The notes below the pieces were generated by a model. That model worked only from the letters and a program-made list of their open reading frames with translations. It did not search any database and was not told where the DNA came from. From Nonomuraea sp. SYSU D8015 (GTDB lineage: Bacteria > Actinomycetota > Actinomycetes > Streptosporangiales > Streptosporangiaceae), in the NCBI RefSeq assembly GCF_008065375.1, contig NZ_VJYI01000014.1:186001-250000 (forward strand): 64,000 bases of DNA, read 5' to 3'. This document shows positions 24,487 to 32,515 of this stretch, in pieces; positions within the stretch are counted from its first letter, which is position 1, and each line of letters opens with the position of its first letter. The position numbers and the translations under genes were made by a program.

Positions 24487-25395
24487 TCACAGGATCGCCA
24501 GCGGCGTGACCGGGCTTCCCGTTCCTCCCTCGATCCTGAGCGGCGCCGCCACGAACACGAACTCCGTACGCCCTGCCGCCCCCAGCTCCTCCAGCCAGAG
24601 CATCTCGATGAGGTGGATGCCGTGCCGGTGCAGGAGGACGAGGTGCAGGTCGTCGGCGAGCGTCTCGTCGGCGAGGCCCCGGGCGTTGAGCCCGCCGATC
24701 GCGGCGTTGTCACAGGCCACCACGGACACGTCGCGCTCCGCCAGCCACCGGCCCGCGTGCGCCGACAGGCCGGGCTGACCTGACCAGTACTCCTCCTTCG
24801 ACCGCTCCCACACCAGCGGCCATCCGGTACGGATCACCGCCACGTCCCCCGGGCGCGGCGTGGCGATCTCCGCCAGTTCGTCCGCCGAGATGCGGTGGCC
24901 GGCGGGCAGGTGGTCGAGGCCGAGCCGGCGCGGCACGTCGAACAGCACTCCCCTGGCCACCACGCCGCCCACCTGCTCGATGCCGCACCTGGTGGCCCCG
25001 TACGAGCGGACCCGGGCCGCCGGATGGCCGTTGTAGACCTGGTCGCCGGACCACATGTGACACAGCGCGTCCATGTGGGTCGTGGTGCCGTGCGGGGTGA
25101 CGACCAGCGCGTCGTCGGCCACGCACAGGCCCTCGCCGATGGGCCGGGCGCCGGCCGCGTAGTCGCCGCCGTCCACGGACATGAAGTGCTGCGGCAGCGG
25201 GCGGCCGCGCAGGTGCGGCACGGTCGTGGGGGCGGGCGAGGAGGTGGCGCCCCTGATCGGCATGGCCAGGCTGAGCACCTCTCCGGTGGTGGCGGCGCGG
25301 AGGGCGTCGAGGACCACGGCCGGGGTGAGGAGGTTCAGGGTGCCGCGCTGATCGTCTGGGCCGAATCGTCCCCAGTTGTTAGGCTCGTGAACCAA
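24487..25395 (-). CDS. Cyclase/kynurenine-formamidase-like metal hydrolase
   Basis: This is a cyclase-family (PF04199-type) protein: NNWGRFGPDDQRGTLNLL at the start, the metal motif HGTTTHMDALCHMW in the middle, and a conserved ACDNAAIGGLN region later. Members hydrolyse N-formyl, lactone or carbamate bonds with Zn or Mn. A TTG start at 25395 is preferred because AAAGGAAG lies 8-9 bp upstream and VHEPNNWGRF is the natural N-terminus; the in-frame ATG at 25413 would add six residues across the operator. It diverges from a serine hydrolase at site B. Confidence 0.85.
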   Translation of the reverse strand: MVHEPNNWGRFGPDDQRGTLNLLTPAVVLDALRAATTGEVLSLAMPIRGATSSPAPTTVPHLRGRPLPQHFMSVDGGDYAAGARPIGEGLCVADDALVVTPHGTTTHMDALCHMWSGDQVYNGHPAARVRSYGATRCGIEQVGGVVARGVLFDVPRRLGLDHLPAGHRISADELAEIATPRPGDVAVIRTGWPLVWERSKEEYWSGQPGLSAHAGRWLAERDVSVVACDNAAIGGLNARGLADETLADDLHLVLLHRHGIHLIEMLWLEELGAAGRTEFVFVAAPLRIEGGTGSPVTPLAIL

Positions 25396-25407
25396 GTAAG
25401 CGCTTCC
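25392..25407. promoter_or_regulatory. Catabolic-regulon operator, site B (weak)
   Basis: CCAAGTAAGCGCTTCC matches the site A dyad in 12 of 16 positions and sits between the divergent cyclase and serine hydrolase genes. Its central AAGCGCTT keeps the symmetry. It overlaps the predicted TTG start and ribosome-binding site of the cyclase gene. Confidence 0.4.
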
Positions 25408-25441
25408 TTTCACTGTTTCACTGCGGAACTGCGGAGGTCTG

Positions 25442-26854
25442 ATGCACTGCGATCCTCGGTTCTCCCGCGTACGCGAGGTCTTCGAGCGGCACTTCGCCGA
25501 CGGCGAGGAGCTCGGCGCGGCCTTCGCCGTCTACCTGAACGGCGAGCTGGTCGTGGACCTGTGGGGCGGGGTCGCCGACCGGCACACCGGGCGGCGCTGG
25601 GAACGGGACACACCGGCCTTCGCCTACTCCTGCACCAAGGCGATCACCGCCACCGTCCTGCTGCAGCTGGCCGAGCGCGGGCTGGTGGACGTGTCGGCGC
25701 CGGTCGCGGAGGTGTGGCCGGAGTTCGCGGCGCGCGGCAAGGGGGCGATCACGGTGGAGCAGGTGCTGACCCACCAGTGCGGGCTGCCGGTGATCGAGGA
25801 TCCGGTGCCGGTGGAGGAGTTCGAGGACCAGGCGGCGATCGCGGCCCGGCTCGCCGGGCAGGCGCCGATCTGGGAGCCGGGGGCGGCGCACGGGTATCAC
25901 GCGCTGACGTACGGGTTCCTGCTCGGCGAGGTGATCAGGCGGGTGACCGGCAAGTCGGTCGGTGAGCTGGTGGCCGCTGAGATCGCCGGGCCGCTGGGCC
26001 TGGAACTGTGGGTGGGGGCGCCGGACGACGTGATCGCCCGCACCGCCCGGCTCAAGGCCGGCGAACGCCCCCAACCTCTCACGGTCACCGAGGCCCCTGC
26101 CACCGCACCGGCCTCGGCCGATCTCACGACCGCCGCCGCGCAGAGCGCTCCCGTTCCAGGGCCCGCCACCACGCCTGGTACCCCGGCGACCGGCGGGACC
26201 GCCCGGGCGGAAGGGGCTGCGGGCACGGGCGACGAGGCAGCGCAGGTCGGCCACAGCGCGACCCCCGACAGCGCGACTTCCGACAGCGGGGGCGTGACGG
26301 CGGACGGTGAGACGGCGGCGCCGGCAGGGGCGCGCGGAGGACGGCCGGCGGGCGGTGGGCAGTCCGGGGACCTCCTGGCCGAGATGGCCAAGGCGGCGCT
26401 CGATCCGCAGAGCCTGATGAACCGGGCGCTCGGCAACCCCGGCATGCACCTGCTCAAAGGCGGCGCGAACCACCCGACGATCCTGCGCGCCGGCTGGCCC
26501 GCGGCCGGGATGGTCACCACGGCCAGGGACCTGGCGGGCTTCTACCGCGCGCTGATCGCCGGTGACATCCTCAGCCCCGCCACGCTGCGGGACGCCATGC
26601 GTACCCGGGTCGACGGCCCCGACCGCGTCCTCTACCTGGACACCGCGTTCGGCCTCGGCTACATGCGGCCGTCGATCACGTTCCTGATGCCGTCGCGGAG
26701 CGCGTTCGGCCACTCGGGTCTGGGCGGCTCCATCGGCCTGGGAGACCAGGAGCGCGGTCTGGCGATGGCGTACGTCATGAACAAGATGGCCAACGCCGTG
26801 TCCGGCAATCTCCGCGGCATGCGCCTGGTGCGGGCCGTCTACGACTCCCTCTGA
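25442..26854 (+). CDS. Beta-lactamase-fold serine hydrolase with a disordered insert
   Basis: Class C-like esterase/DD-peptidase features are present: nucleophile Ser63 in YSCTK (SxxK), Tyr152 in GYHALTYGFLLGEVIRR, and GHSGLGGSIG near the end in place of KTG. The family (EstB/LACTB-like) hydrolyses esters or D-amino peptides. Residues about 208-310 form an Ala/Thr/Gly/Pro-rich low-complexity stretch inside the catalytic domain, absent from normal members, which are about 370-400 residues. No signal peptide is seen, so it is probably cytoplasmic. It shares a divergent promoter with the cyclase gene. Confidence 0.88.
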   Translation: MHCDPRFSRVREVFERHFADGEELGAAFAVYLNGELVVDLWGGVADRHTGRRWERDTPAFAYSCTKAITATVLLQLAERGLVDVSAPVAEVWPEFAARGKGAITVEQVLTHQCGLPVIEDPVPVEEFEDQAAIAARLAGQAPIWEPGAAHGYHALTYGFLLGEVIRRVTGKSVGELVAAEIAGPLGLELWVGAPDDVIARTARLKAGERPQPLTVTEAPATAPASADLTTAAAQSAPVPGPATTPGTPATGGTARAEGAAGTGDEAAQVGHSATPDSATSDSGGVTADGETAAPAGARGGRPAGGGQSGDLLAEMAKAALDPQSLMNRALGNPGMHLLKGGANHPTILRAGWPAAGMVTTARDLAGFYRALIAGDILSPATLRDAMRTRVDGPDRVLYLDTAFGLGYMRPSITFLMPSRSAFGHSGLGGSIGLGDQERGLAMAYVMNKMANAVSGNLRGMRLVRAVYDSL

Positions 26855-26862
26855 GACGATCA

Positions 26863-27603
26863 TCACTGCATGGTGACGCCGCCGCTCACCGACAGCGTCT
26901 GGCCGGTGATGTAGGCGGCGCGGTCCGTGCACAGGTACGTGACCAGCCCCGCCACGTCGGCGGGTGTGCCGAGGCGGCGCAGGGGGATGCCCCGCGCGAT
27001 CTTGTCGACCAGCCCCGGCTCGGCCGCGGAGACCCGCCGCAGCATGGGCGTGTCGGTCGGGCCGGGACAGACCACGTTCGAGGTGACCTGGGACTTGGCG
27101 GCCTCGCGGGCGAGCGTCTTGGCCAGCCCGAACAGCCCTGCCTTGGTGGCCGCGTACGCGCCCTCGCCGCCGGACCCGGCCCTGGCGCCGTCGGAGGAGA
27201 TGAACACCAGCCGTCCCCACCGCCTGGCCATCATGCCGGGCAGCAGCAGCTTGGTCAGCAGCATCGGCCCGCGCAGGTTGACCTGCCACATGAGGTCCCA
27301 GGCCGCCGGGTCGCTCTCGGTGAACGGCTCCACGACCGCCACCCCGGCGTTGTGCACCAGCACGTCCACGTCACCCACCGCGCCGCCGAACTCCGCCACG
27401 GACGCCGGCGAGGCCAGGTCCACGCCGGCCGCCCGCGCGCCCGGCAGGCCCGCGGCGACCTTCTCGGCGTTCGGCAGGTCGACGTCGGCGACCACGACCC
27501 GGGCGCCGAGCGCGGCCAGATCGGCGGCGATGGCCGCGCCGATCGCGCCCGCTCCCCCGGTGACCACGGCCACGCGCCCGTCCAGGCGCAGCCCGTCCAT
27601 CAT
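26863..27603 (-). CDS. Short-chain dehydrogenase/reductase
   Basis: The 246-residue classical SDR has the cofactor motif TGGAGAIGAAIA, an Asp after strand 2 (VVADVDLPNAE) that favours NAD, the NAG motif (LVHNAGVAVV), a Ser in FISSDGARAG and the catalytic YAATK. The C-terminus LCTDRAAYITGQTLSVSGG is standard FabG-like. It starts 4 bp inside the end of the isochorismatase-like gene (ATGA), so the two form an operon behind site C. It probably oxidises a hydroxyacyl or alcohol intermediate. Confidence 0.92.
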   Translation of the reverse strand: MMDGLRLDGRVAVVTGGAGAIGAAIAADLAALGARVVVADVDLPNAEKVAAGLPGARAAGVDLASPASVAEFGGAVGDVDVLVHNAGVAVVEPFTESDPAAWDLMWQVNLRGPMLLTKLLLPGMMARRWGRLVFISSDGARAGSGGEGAYAATKAGLFGLAKTLAREAAKSQVTSNVVCPGPTDTPMLRRVSAAEPGLVDKIARGIPLRRLGTPADVAGLVTYLCTDRAAYITGQTLSVSGGVTMQ

Positions 27604-28190
27604 TTCCAGGCCTCGATCAGGTCAGCGGCGGTGGCGCGGGCGGCGAGCAGGCTGATGGTGTGCTTGAGCACGGCCTGCGCGTAGTCCTCGGGGATGCCCG
27701 CCACCGCGTCCGTGACCACCGTGACCCGGTAGCCGAGGTTGACCGCCTCCAGCGCCAGCCCCGGGATGCCCAGGTTGAGCGAGACCCCGGCGGCGATCAC
27801 CGTGGAGACGCCCAGCGAGCGCAGCGTCATGTCGAGCGAGGTGCCGGTGAACGGGGAGAAGCCGTGATGGCGCCGGCTCTCCAGGTCTCCTGGATCGCGC
27901 AGCTCGGGGAGGACCTCGACGGCGGGGGTGCCCTCCAGCATGTGCAGCGGGTCCTTGAGCAGGGAGACGATGAACGGACTGTTGGCGGTGTGGGAGCCCG
28001 CGCGGTCGGGCCGGAAGGCGGCGGTGCAGTGGATCACCGGGATCCCGGCCGTCCTGGCGGCGTGGAGGAGGCGCGCGGTGTTGCCGACGACATGGTGCCG
28101 CTCGCACGCGGCCACTAGATCCGGAAATTTCGTGAGATCACCGACGACGCCCCGCTGCATCTCCATCACGAGCACGGCCACGCCCTCCAC
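27600..28190 (-). CDS. Isochorismatase-like protein lacking the catalytic Cys
   Basis: The fold is recognisable: VLVMEMQRGVVGD at the N-terminus, IPVIHCTAAFRPDRAG in the middle and STVIAAGVSLNLGIPGLALE with EAVNLGYRVTVVTDAVAGIP at the end. The catalytic triad of the family is Asp-Lys-Cys. Here the N-terminal Asp is Glu (MEMQRG) and the Cys position in GVSLNLGIP is not Cys. It may be a non-hydrolytic or differently acting member, known to occur in actinobacteria. Site C lies 24 bp upstream of the start, and the SDR follows in the same operon. Confidence 0.82.
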   Translation of the reverse strand: MEGVAVLVMEMQRGVVGDLTKFPDLVAACERHHVVGNTARLLHAARTAGIPVIHCTAAFRPDRAGSHTANSPFIVSLLKDPLHMLEGTPAVEVLPELRDPGDLESRRHHGFSPFTGTSLDMTLRSLGVSTVIAAGVSLNLGIPGLALEAVNLGYRVTVVTDAVAGIPEDYAQAVLKHTISLLAARATAADLIEAWK

Positions 28191-28213
28191 CGGCGCACCT
28201 CCACCCCTTTTAG

Positions 28214-28229
28214 CCGAGCGCTTGCTTGG
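28214..28229. promoter_or_regulatory. Catabolic-regulon operator, site C
   Basis: On the minus strand the sequence reads CCAAGCAAGCGCTCGG, 14 of 16 positions identical to site A. It lies 24 bp before the isochorismatase-like start and upstream of the divergent kinase gene. Confidence 0.6.
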
Positions 28230-28346
28230 TCAGGCGAGCATATCACCCACCACAGTCGGTCATTCATCCCTAACGCAGGGCGAAATATGTCCACTCGTGA
28301 CAACCGGAACCCCGGGTGAGACCGTCGAATCGAAGACGGCTGCCCA

Positions 28347-30164
28347 ATGGGGGTTCACTTGGTCCCTGGTTACCGTGAAGTACGCCAGCTCGGCGCCGGC
28401 CACACCGGCCGCGTGTTCCTCGCCACCTACCAATCGACCGGCGCCTACGTGGCGATCAAGTACCTGAACGCCACCCTGCGCAGGGACGCCGAGTTCATGG
28501 ACCGCTTCCGGTCGGACACCCATCACCTGGTCGAGATCGACGACCCGAACGTGGTGCGCTTCTACGAGTACGTCGAGACCCCGACCCGGGCGGCCGTCGT
28601 CATGGAACTGGTGGACGGCGTGTCGCTGCGGACGTTGCTGACCGAGCACCGCAGGACCACCCCCGAGGCCGCGCTCGCGGTGCTCAAGAGCACGTTGCTG
28701 GCCCTGGCCGCGGCGCACGAGAGAGGCGTGCCGCACCGCGACGTCAAGCCGGAGAACGTCGTGGTCCAGGCGGACGGCACGAGCAAGCTGGCGGACTTCG
28801 GCGTCGTCGTGCACGCCGAGGAGCCCGGCGTGCCCGCGGGCAGCCCCGAGTACATGTCGCCCGAGCTGTGGACGCAGCACAAGGCCGGGCCGCCCGCCGA
28901 CCTGTACGCGGCCGCCTGCCTGCTCTTCGAGGCCGTCAAGGGCCGGCCGCCGTTCCGCGCCGTGAAGGAGGGCCAGGAGACGGAGCTGGACGTCCCCGCG
29001 ACCCGGGACAAGCACCTGGTGGAGCCGGTGCCGCTGGAAGTGGTCCCGGACGCGCTGCGCGACCTGCTCAGACGGGGCCTGGCCAAGGACCCGGCCGCCA
29101 GGTACGCCTCCGCCCGCCAGTTCGCCGCCGAACTGGAGGAGGACGCGGCCGCCGGATACGGCCCCGACTGGGAGAAACGCGGCCGCCGCCACCTGGCCGA
29201 GCTGGCCACGTTGCTGGCCCTCCGTTTCCCCCTGGCCAGGACGGAGAGCGAGTCCGGGAGCGCACCCGTCACCCTGCGCGAGCGGATCATGAGCATGCCG
29301 CAGCTGCCGCCGCATCTGTGGGTGGCGGGCGCGACGGTCGTCGCCGTGGCGATCGCGCTCGTCCTGTCGGGCGGACGGCTGCCGCCGGGCCCCGGCGCGA
29401 TCCTGATGCCACCGCCCGAGGAGACGAGCGAGCCCGCCTCCTCGCCGGCCGACGCCACGAGCCCCGCCTCGACGAGGACCACCCCGGCCGCCCCGCGGCG
29501 CACGACCGCCGCTCCCCCGTCGGCGACCCAGGCGCCACCGCCGCCCACGAGCACGCCCCCGCCACCGCCGACGACCACCGCCGGACAGGGCGGGACCAGC
29601 GCGCCGGAGCCCGCGCGCCCGGCCGTGCAGGCCGCCGGCATCGCGCAGTGGAGCGGCACGAGCGGCTCGATCCGGGTCTCGGCCAACGGCACGGGGCCGG
29701 TGCGGCTGCGGATCACGTACACGCGCCGGGACGGCGACGACGCCCCCGCCAGAACGCTCCGCCAGGAGACGCGCACCTTACGCGGCAGCACGGTCTACAC
29801 GAGCGCGGTCTCGCATGATCCGGGGGACGTGGCGTGCGGCAAGAGAGCCTATTTCGGGATCCTGGTGATGACGGAGCCCGCGTCGGCAAATGGGCCGCAG
29901 GTGAGCGAGGTCGCCGTGGACGGCCCCGCCTGTCCCACCTCCGCCCCCACCGGCTCCGCCCCGCCCCCGCCCCCGCCGTCGCCGACGCCGACGCCGGCGC
30001 CGACCGCGGACCGCACCACCTCCGCCATCGGCACCCCGACCCAACCCACCACGGAACCGACGGACGGCCCTCTGTCCCGCCCGACCGACGAGCCCACGAT
30101 CGAACCTCTCACACCCCCGACCGACGAGACCCCCTCCGAGCCGGGCGAACAGCAGCCCGCATGA
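28347..30164 (+). CDS. Transmembrane Ser/Thr protein kinase (PknB-type)
   Basis: The kinase domain covers residues 8-265: GAGHTGRVFLA glycine loop, VAIK Lys38, HRDVKPEN with Asp132, ADFG Asp150 and SPEYMSPE. One membrane helix follows at about 324-341 (LWVAGATVVAVAIALVLSGG). The outside part is a Pro/Thr-rich linker and a beta-rich domain (about 420-515) with two Cys (DVACGK, DGPACP), then a second long Pro/Thr tail. No PASTA repeats are present. The glycine loop has His-Thr at the flexible tip. The kinase should sense an extracellular cue. It stands alone within the catabolic region. Confidence 0.92.
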   Translation: MGVHLVPGYREVRQLGAGHTGRVFLATYQSTGAYVAIKYLNATLRRDAEFMDRFRSDTHHLVEIDDPNVVRFYEYVETPTRAAVVMELVDGVSLRTLLTEHRRTTPEAALAVLKSTLLALAAAHERGVPHRDVKPENVVVQADGTSKLADFGVVVHAEEPGVPAGSPEYMSPELWTQHKAGPPADLYAAACLLFEAVKGRPPFRAVKEGQETELDVPATRDKHLVEPVPLEVVPDALRDLLRRGLAKDPAARYASARQFAAELEEDAAAGYGPDWEKRGRRHLAELATLLALRFPLARTESESGSAPVTLRERIMSMPQLPPHLWVAGATVVAVAIALVLSGGRLPPGPGAILMPPPEETSEPASSPADATSPASTRTTPAAPRRTTAAPPSATQAPPPPTSTPPPPPTTTAGQGGTSAPEPARPAVQAAGIAQWSGTSGSIRVSANGTGPVRLRITYTRRDGDDAPARTLRQETRTLRGSTVYTSAVSHDPGDVACGKRAYFGILVMTEPASANGPQVSEVAVDGPACPTSAPTGSAPPPPPPSPTPTPAPTADRTTSAIGTPTQPTTEPTDGPLSRPTDEPTIEPLTPPTDETPSEPGEQQPA

Positions 30165-30256
30165 TCACCCGCACCCACCCGGGACGACGCGAACGGCAGG
30201 CTGAGACGGCGGACGCGGACGGCAGGTCGGGCGGCGAGCGGGGCCTTGCCGGGGAA

Positions 30257-30276
30257 CCAAGCGTGCGCTAGCTTGG
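30257..30276. promoter_or_regulatory. Catabolic-regulon operator, site D
   Basis: The 20-bp dyad CCAAGCGTGCGCTAGCTTGG lies 7 bp upstream of the DUF35 start. Its reverse complement equals the 41392 site in 19 of 20 positions, although the two are 11 kb apart in opposite orientation. Its first 13 bp also match site A. Confidence 0.7.
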
Positions 30277-30282
30277 CAAGCG

Positions 30283-30645
30283 ATGAGCGCCGACACCTCC
30301 GCCTACTGGGCCGCCTGCGGGCGCGGCGAGCTGGTCATCCAGCGCTGTACGGCCTGCGACCGGCGCGTCCACCTCCCCGATGCGACCTGCCCGTGGTGCG
30401 GCGGCGACGAGCTCGTGTTCGAGCCGGTCTCCGGCGAGGGCGTGGTGCACACGTTCACGATCGTGCACCGCTCGTTCGCCCCCGGCTACCGGGGACGGGA
30501 GCCGTACGTGATGGCCTGGGTGGACCTGCCGGAGGGCGCCCGCGCGTTCGGGCACGTAGTGGGGTGCGCGCCGGAGGAGGTACGCATCGGCATGCCGGTG
30601 CGGGTGACGTTCGCAGACGAGCTGCCACATTGGAGGCCGGCGTGA
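30283..30645 (+). CDS. Zn-ribbon/OB-fold protein (DUF35)
   Basis: The 120-residue protein has a rubredoxin-like zinc ribbon (CTACDRRVHLPDATCPWCGG: CxxC and CxxC) followed by an OB-fold (GVVHTFTIVHRSFAPGYRG, YVMAWVDLPEGARAFGHVVG). Such proteins bind acyl-CoA and normally partner a thiolase-like enzyme, as in steroid side-chain aldol cleavage. No thiolase is encoded in the window, so its partner is unknown. It begins an operon (VOC, acyl-CoA synthetase, acyl-CoA ligase, SDR) immediately after site D and overlaps the next gene by GTGA. Confidence 0.88.
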   Translation: MSADTSAYWAACGRGELVIQRCTACDRRVHLPDATCPWCGGDELVFEPVSGEGVVHTFTIVHRSFAPGYRGREPYVMAWVDLPEGARAFGHVVGCAPEEVRIGMPVRVTFADELPHWRPA

Positions 30646-30965
30646 AGCTGGGCAACGTGCTGATCCCCGTCGCCGACCTGGACGCGGCGATCGCCTTCTA
30701 CGGGCTGCCGGTGAAGTTCCGCGACGGCGACAGGTTCGCGGCGCTGGACGGGGGCGGGGTGACCGTGGCGCTGGCCGGGCCCGCCGAGCACGTCACCGCG
30801 TCGGCGGCGCCGTCGTACAAGGTGGAGGACGTGGCCCGGACCGTGAGCGAGATGTCGGCGCGCGGCGCCGAGGTGGTGCGCGGGCCCGAGGACGGGCCGC
30901 ACGAGAGGCGGGCCGTGCTGCGTGATCCCTCAGGAAACGTCTTCGTGCTCTTTTCGCCCCTCTGA
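30642..30965 (+). CDS. VOC-family protein (glyoxalase-like)
   Basis: The 107-residue protein consists of two beta-alpha-beta modules: NVLIPVADLDAAIAFYGLPV at the start and AVLRDPSGNVFVLFSP at the end, the usual VOC ending. VOC proteins include epimerases, lyases and binding proteins. Metal ligands are incomplete in this short version (no clear His in the first strand), so it may only bind ligand. GTG at 30642 overlaps the DUF35 stop and has GGAGG 6 bp upstream, which fixes the start. Confidence 0.8.
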   Translation: MKLGNVLIPVADLDAAIAFYGLPVKFRDGDRFAALDGGGVTVALAGPAEHVTASAAPSYKVEDVARTVSEMSARGAEVVRGPEDGPHERRAVLRDPSGNVFVLFSPL

Positions 30966-30994
30966 CCTGCCCCTCTGATCTGGAGGCACCCCCC

Positions 30995-32515
30995 ATGGCG
31001 CGATCACCCTACGGCAACTACGCCCACGCGATCCTGACCGCCGGCGCGATGCGCACGCCCGACCGGGTGGCGCTGACGTACTGCGGCGAGCAGAGCTTCA
31101 CCTACGAGGAGCTGAACGCGAACGTCAACCGCCGTGCGAACGCCCTCCTTGCCAAGGGCATCGCGCCAGGACAGCGGGTGGCGGCGCTGCTCAATGAGAC
31201 GCTGCTGGTGGCCGAGGTCTACCTGGCGCAGGCCAAGATCGGGGCGGTCACGGCGGCGCTGAACCCGTACTGGCCGGTGGAGACGCTGCGTGACGTGGTG
31301 GCGGCCTCGGGGTGCACGGCGTTCGTGTACGACGCGACGGTGGAGCAGACGGTCGAGCAGATCAAGGCGTCGCTGCCGGGCGTCACGACGTGGATCGACG
31401 CGCGTGAGCTGACGGGGGCGTCCGACGACGAGCCGCCACTGGCCGGCTTCCACGACGATCCGCTGGCCCTCTACTACACCTCCGGCACGACCGGGCTGCC
31501 GAAGGCCGTCGTGCACACGCACGCGTCCTCGCTGGCCACCGCGCAGATCTGGCTGGACGTGCCGCGCGGCCCCGACTCGGTGTTCGGCACCGGCGCGATC
31601 ATCTGGGGCATCGGGTTCCCCGCCATCGTCGGGCCCGCGCTGTACGCGGGGATGCGGCTGGTGCTGGAGCAGGACTGGGGTCCGGCGAACTTCCTGCGCG
31701 TCGTCCCCCGCGAGCGGGTCACCCATGTGTCACAGATCCCCTCGTTCTACGCGGCCCTGCTGGGCTCGCCGGATCACGAGGACGTGGACCTGTCGTCGAT
31801 TGAGGTGATCATGCTGGGCGGCGAGCCGTTGACCAAGACCATGCTGGACCGGATCAAGGCCAGGCTCCCGCAGGCGGGCGTGTTCTCGTACTACGGCCAG
31901 ACCGAGGCCCCGTACACGTGCATGGGGCGCGTCGACGACGGCTCGACGCCGCTGGGCTCCTCCGGGCGGGCCCGTACGGGCAACGCGGTCAAGATCACGG
32001 ACCCGCGGGGCAACCGGGTGATCGACGAGGTCGGCGAGATCAACCTGGCGGGCCCGCACCGCATGGCCGGGTACGACGGCCTTCCGGACAAGACGGCGGA
32101 GGTGCTGCGCGGCGAGTGGTACGTGGGCGGCGACCTCGGCACGCTCTCCCCCGACGGCGTGCTGCGCGTACTCGGCCGGCGTGAGGACTCGATACTCAAG
32201 GGCGGCGTGTGGACGCAGCCGGTCGCGATCGAGGAGGCCGCGTCGGCGCTGGACGGGGTGGCCGAGGCAGGCGCGGTGGGGGTGCCCGAGGGGGCCTCCG
32301 ACCAGCGGATCCTGCTGGCGGTCGCGCCGCGGCCCGGGCACTCGCTGGACGCGTCCAAGCTGGCCCTCGCCCTGGCCGACGCCCTCCCGGCCCATCAGCG
32401 TCCTGACCACATCGTGGTGGCCGACGAGCTGCCGCACTCCCAGGACGCCTCGGGCGGGCCCGGCAAGCTGCTGCGCAGGCAGATCCGCGAGCAGTACGGG
32501 CACCTGCTCGCGTGA
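30995..32515 (+). CDS. AMP-dependent acyl-CoA synthetase
   Basis: The 506-residue ANL enzyme has complete motifs: YYTSGTTGLPKAVVHTH phosphate loop, SYYGQTEAPYT, GEWYVGGDLGTLSPDG, RREDSILKGGVWTQPVAIEE hinge, and GGPGKLLRRQI with the catalytic C-terminal Lys. It should activate a carboxylic acid to its CoA thioester with ATP; the acid is unknown. CTGGAGG precedes the ATG. It overlaps the next gene by GTGA. Together with the ADP-forming ligase downstream, this operon encodes two routes of acid activation. Confidence 0.93.
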   Translation: MARSPYGNYAHAILTAGAMRTPDRVALTYCGEQSFTYEELNANVNRRANALLAKGIAPGQRVAALLNETLLVAEVYLAQAKIGAVTAALNPYWPVETLRDVVAASGCTAFVYDATVEQTVEQIKASLPGVTTWIDARELTGASDDEPPLAGFHDDPLALYYTSGTTGLPKAVVHTHASSLATAQIWLDVPRGPDSVFGTGAIIWGIGFPAIVGPALYAGMRLVLEQDWGPANFLRVVPRERVTHVSQIPSFYAALLGSPDHEDVDLSSIEVIMLGGEPLTKTMLDRIKARLPQAGVFSYYGQTEAPYTCMGRVDDGSTPLGSSGRARTGNAVKITDPRGNRVIDEVGEINLAGPHRMAGYDGLPDKTAEVLRGEWYVGGDLGTLSPDGVLRVLGRREDSILKGGVWTQPVAIEEAASALDGVAEAGAVGVPEGASDQRILLAVAPRPGHSLDASKLALALADALPAHQRPDHIVVADELPHSQDASGGPGKLLRRQIREQYGHLLA

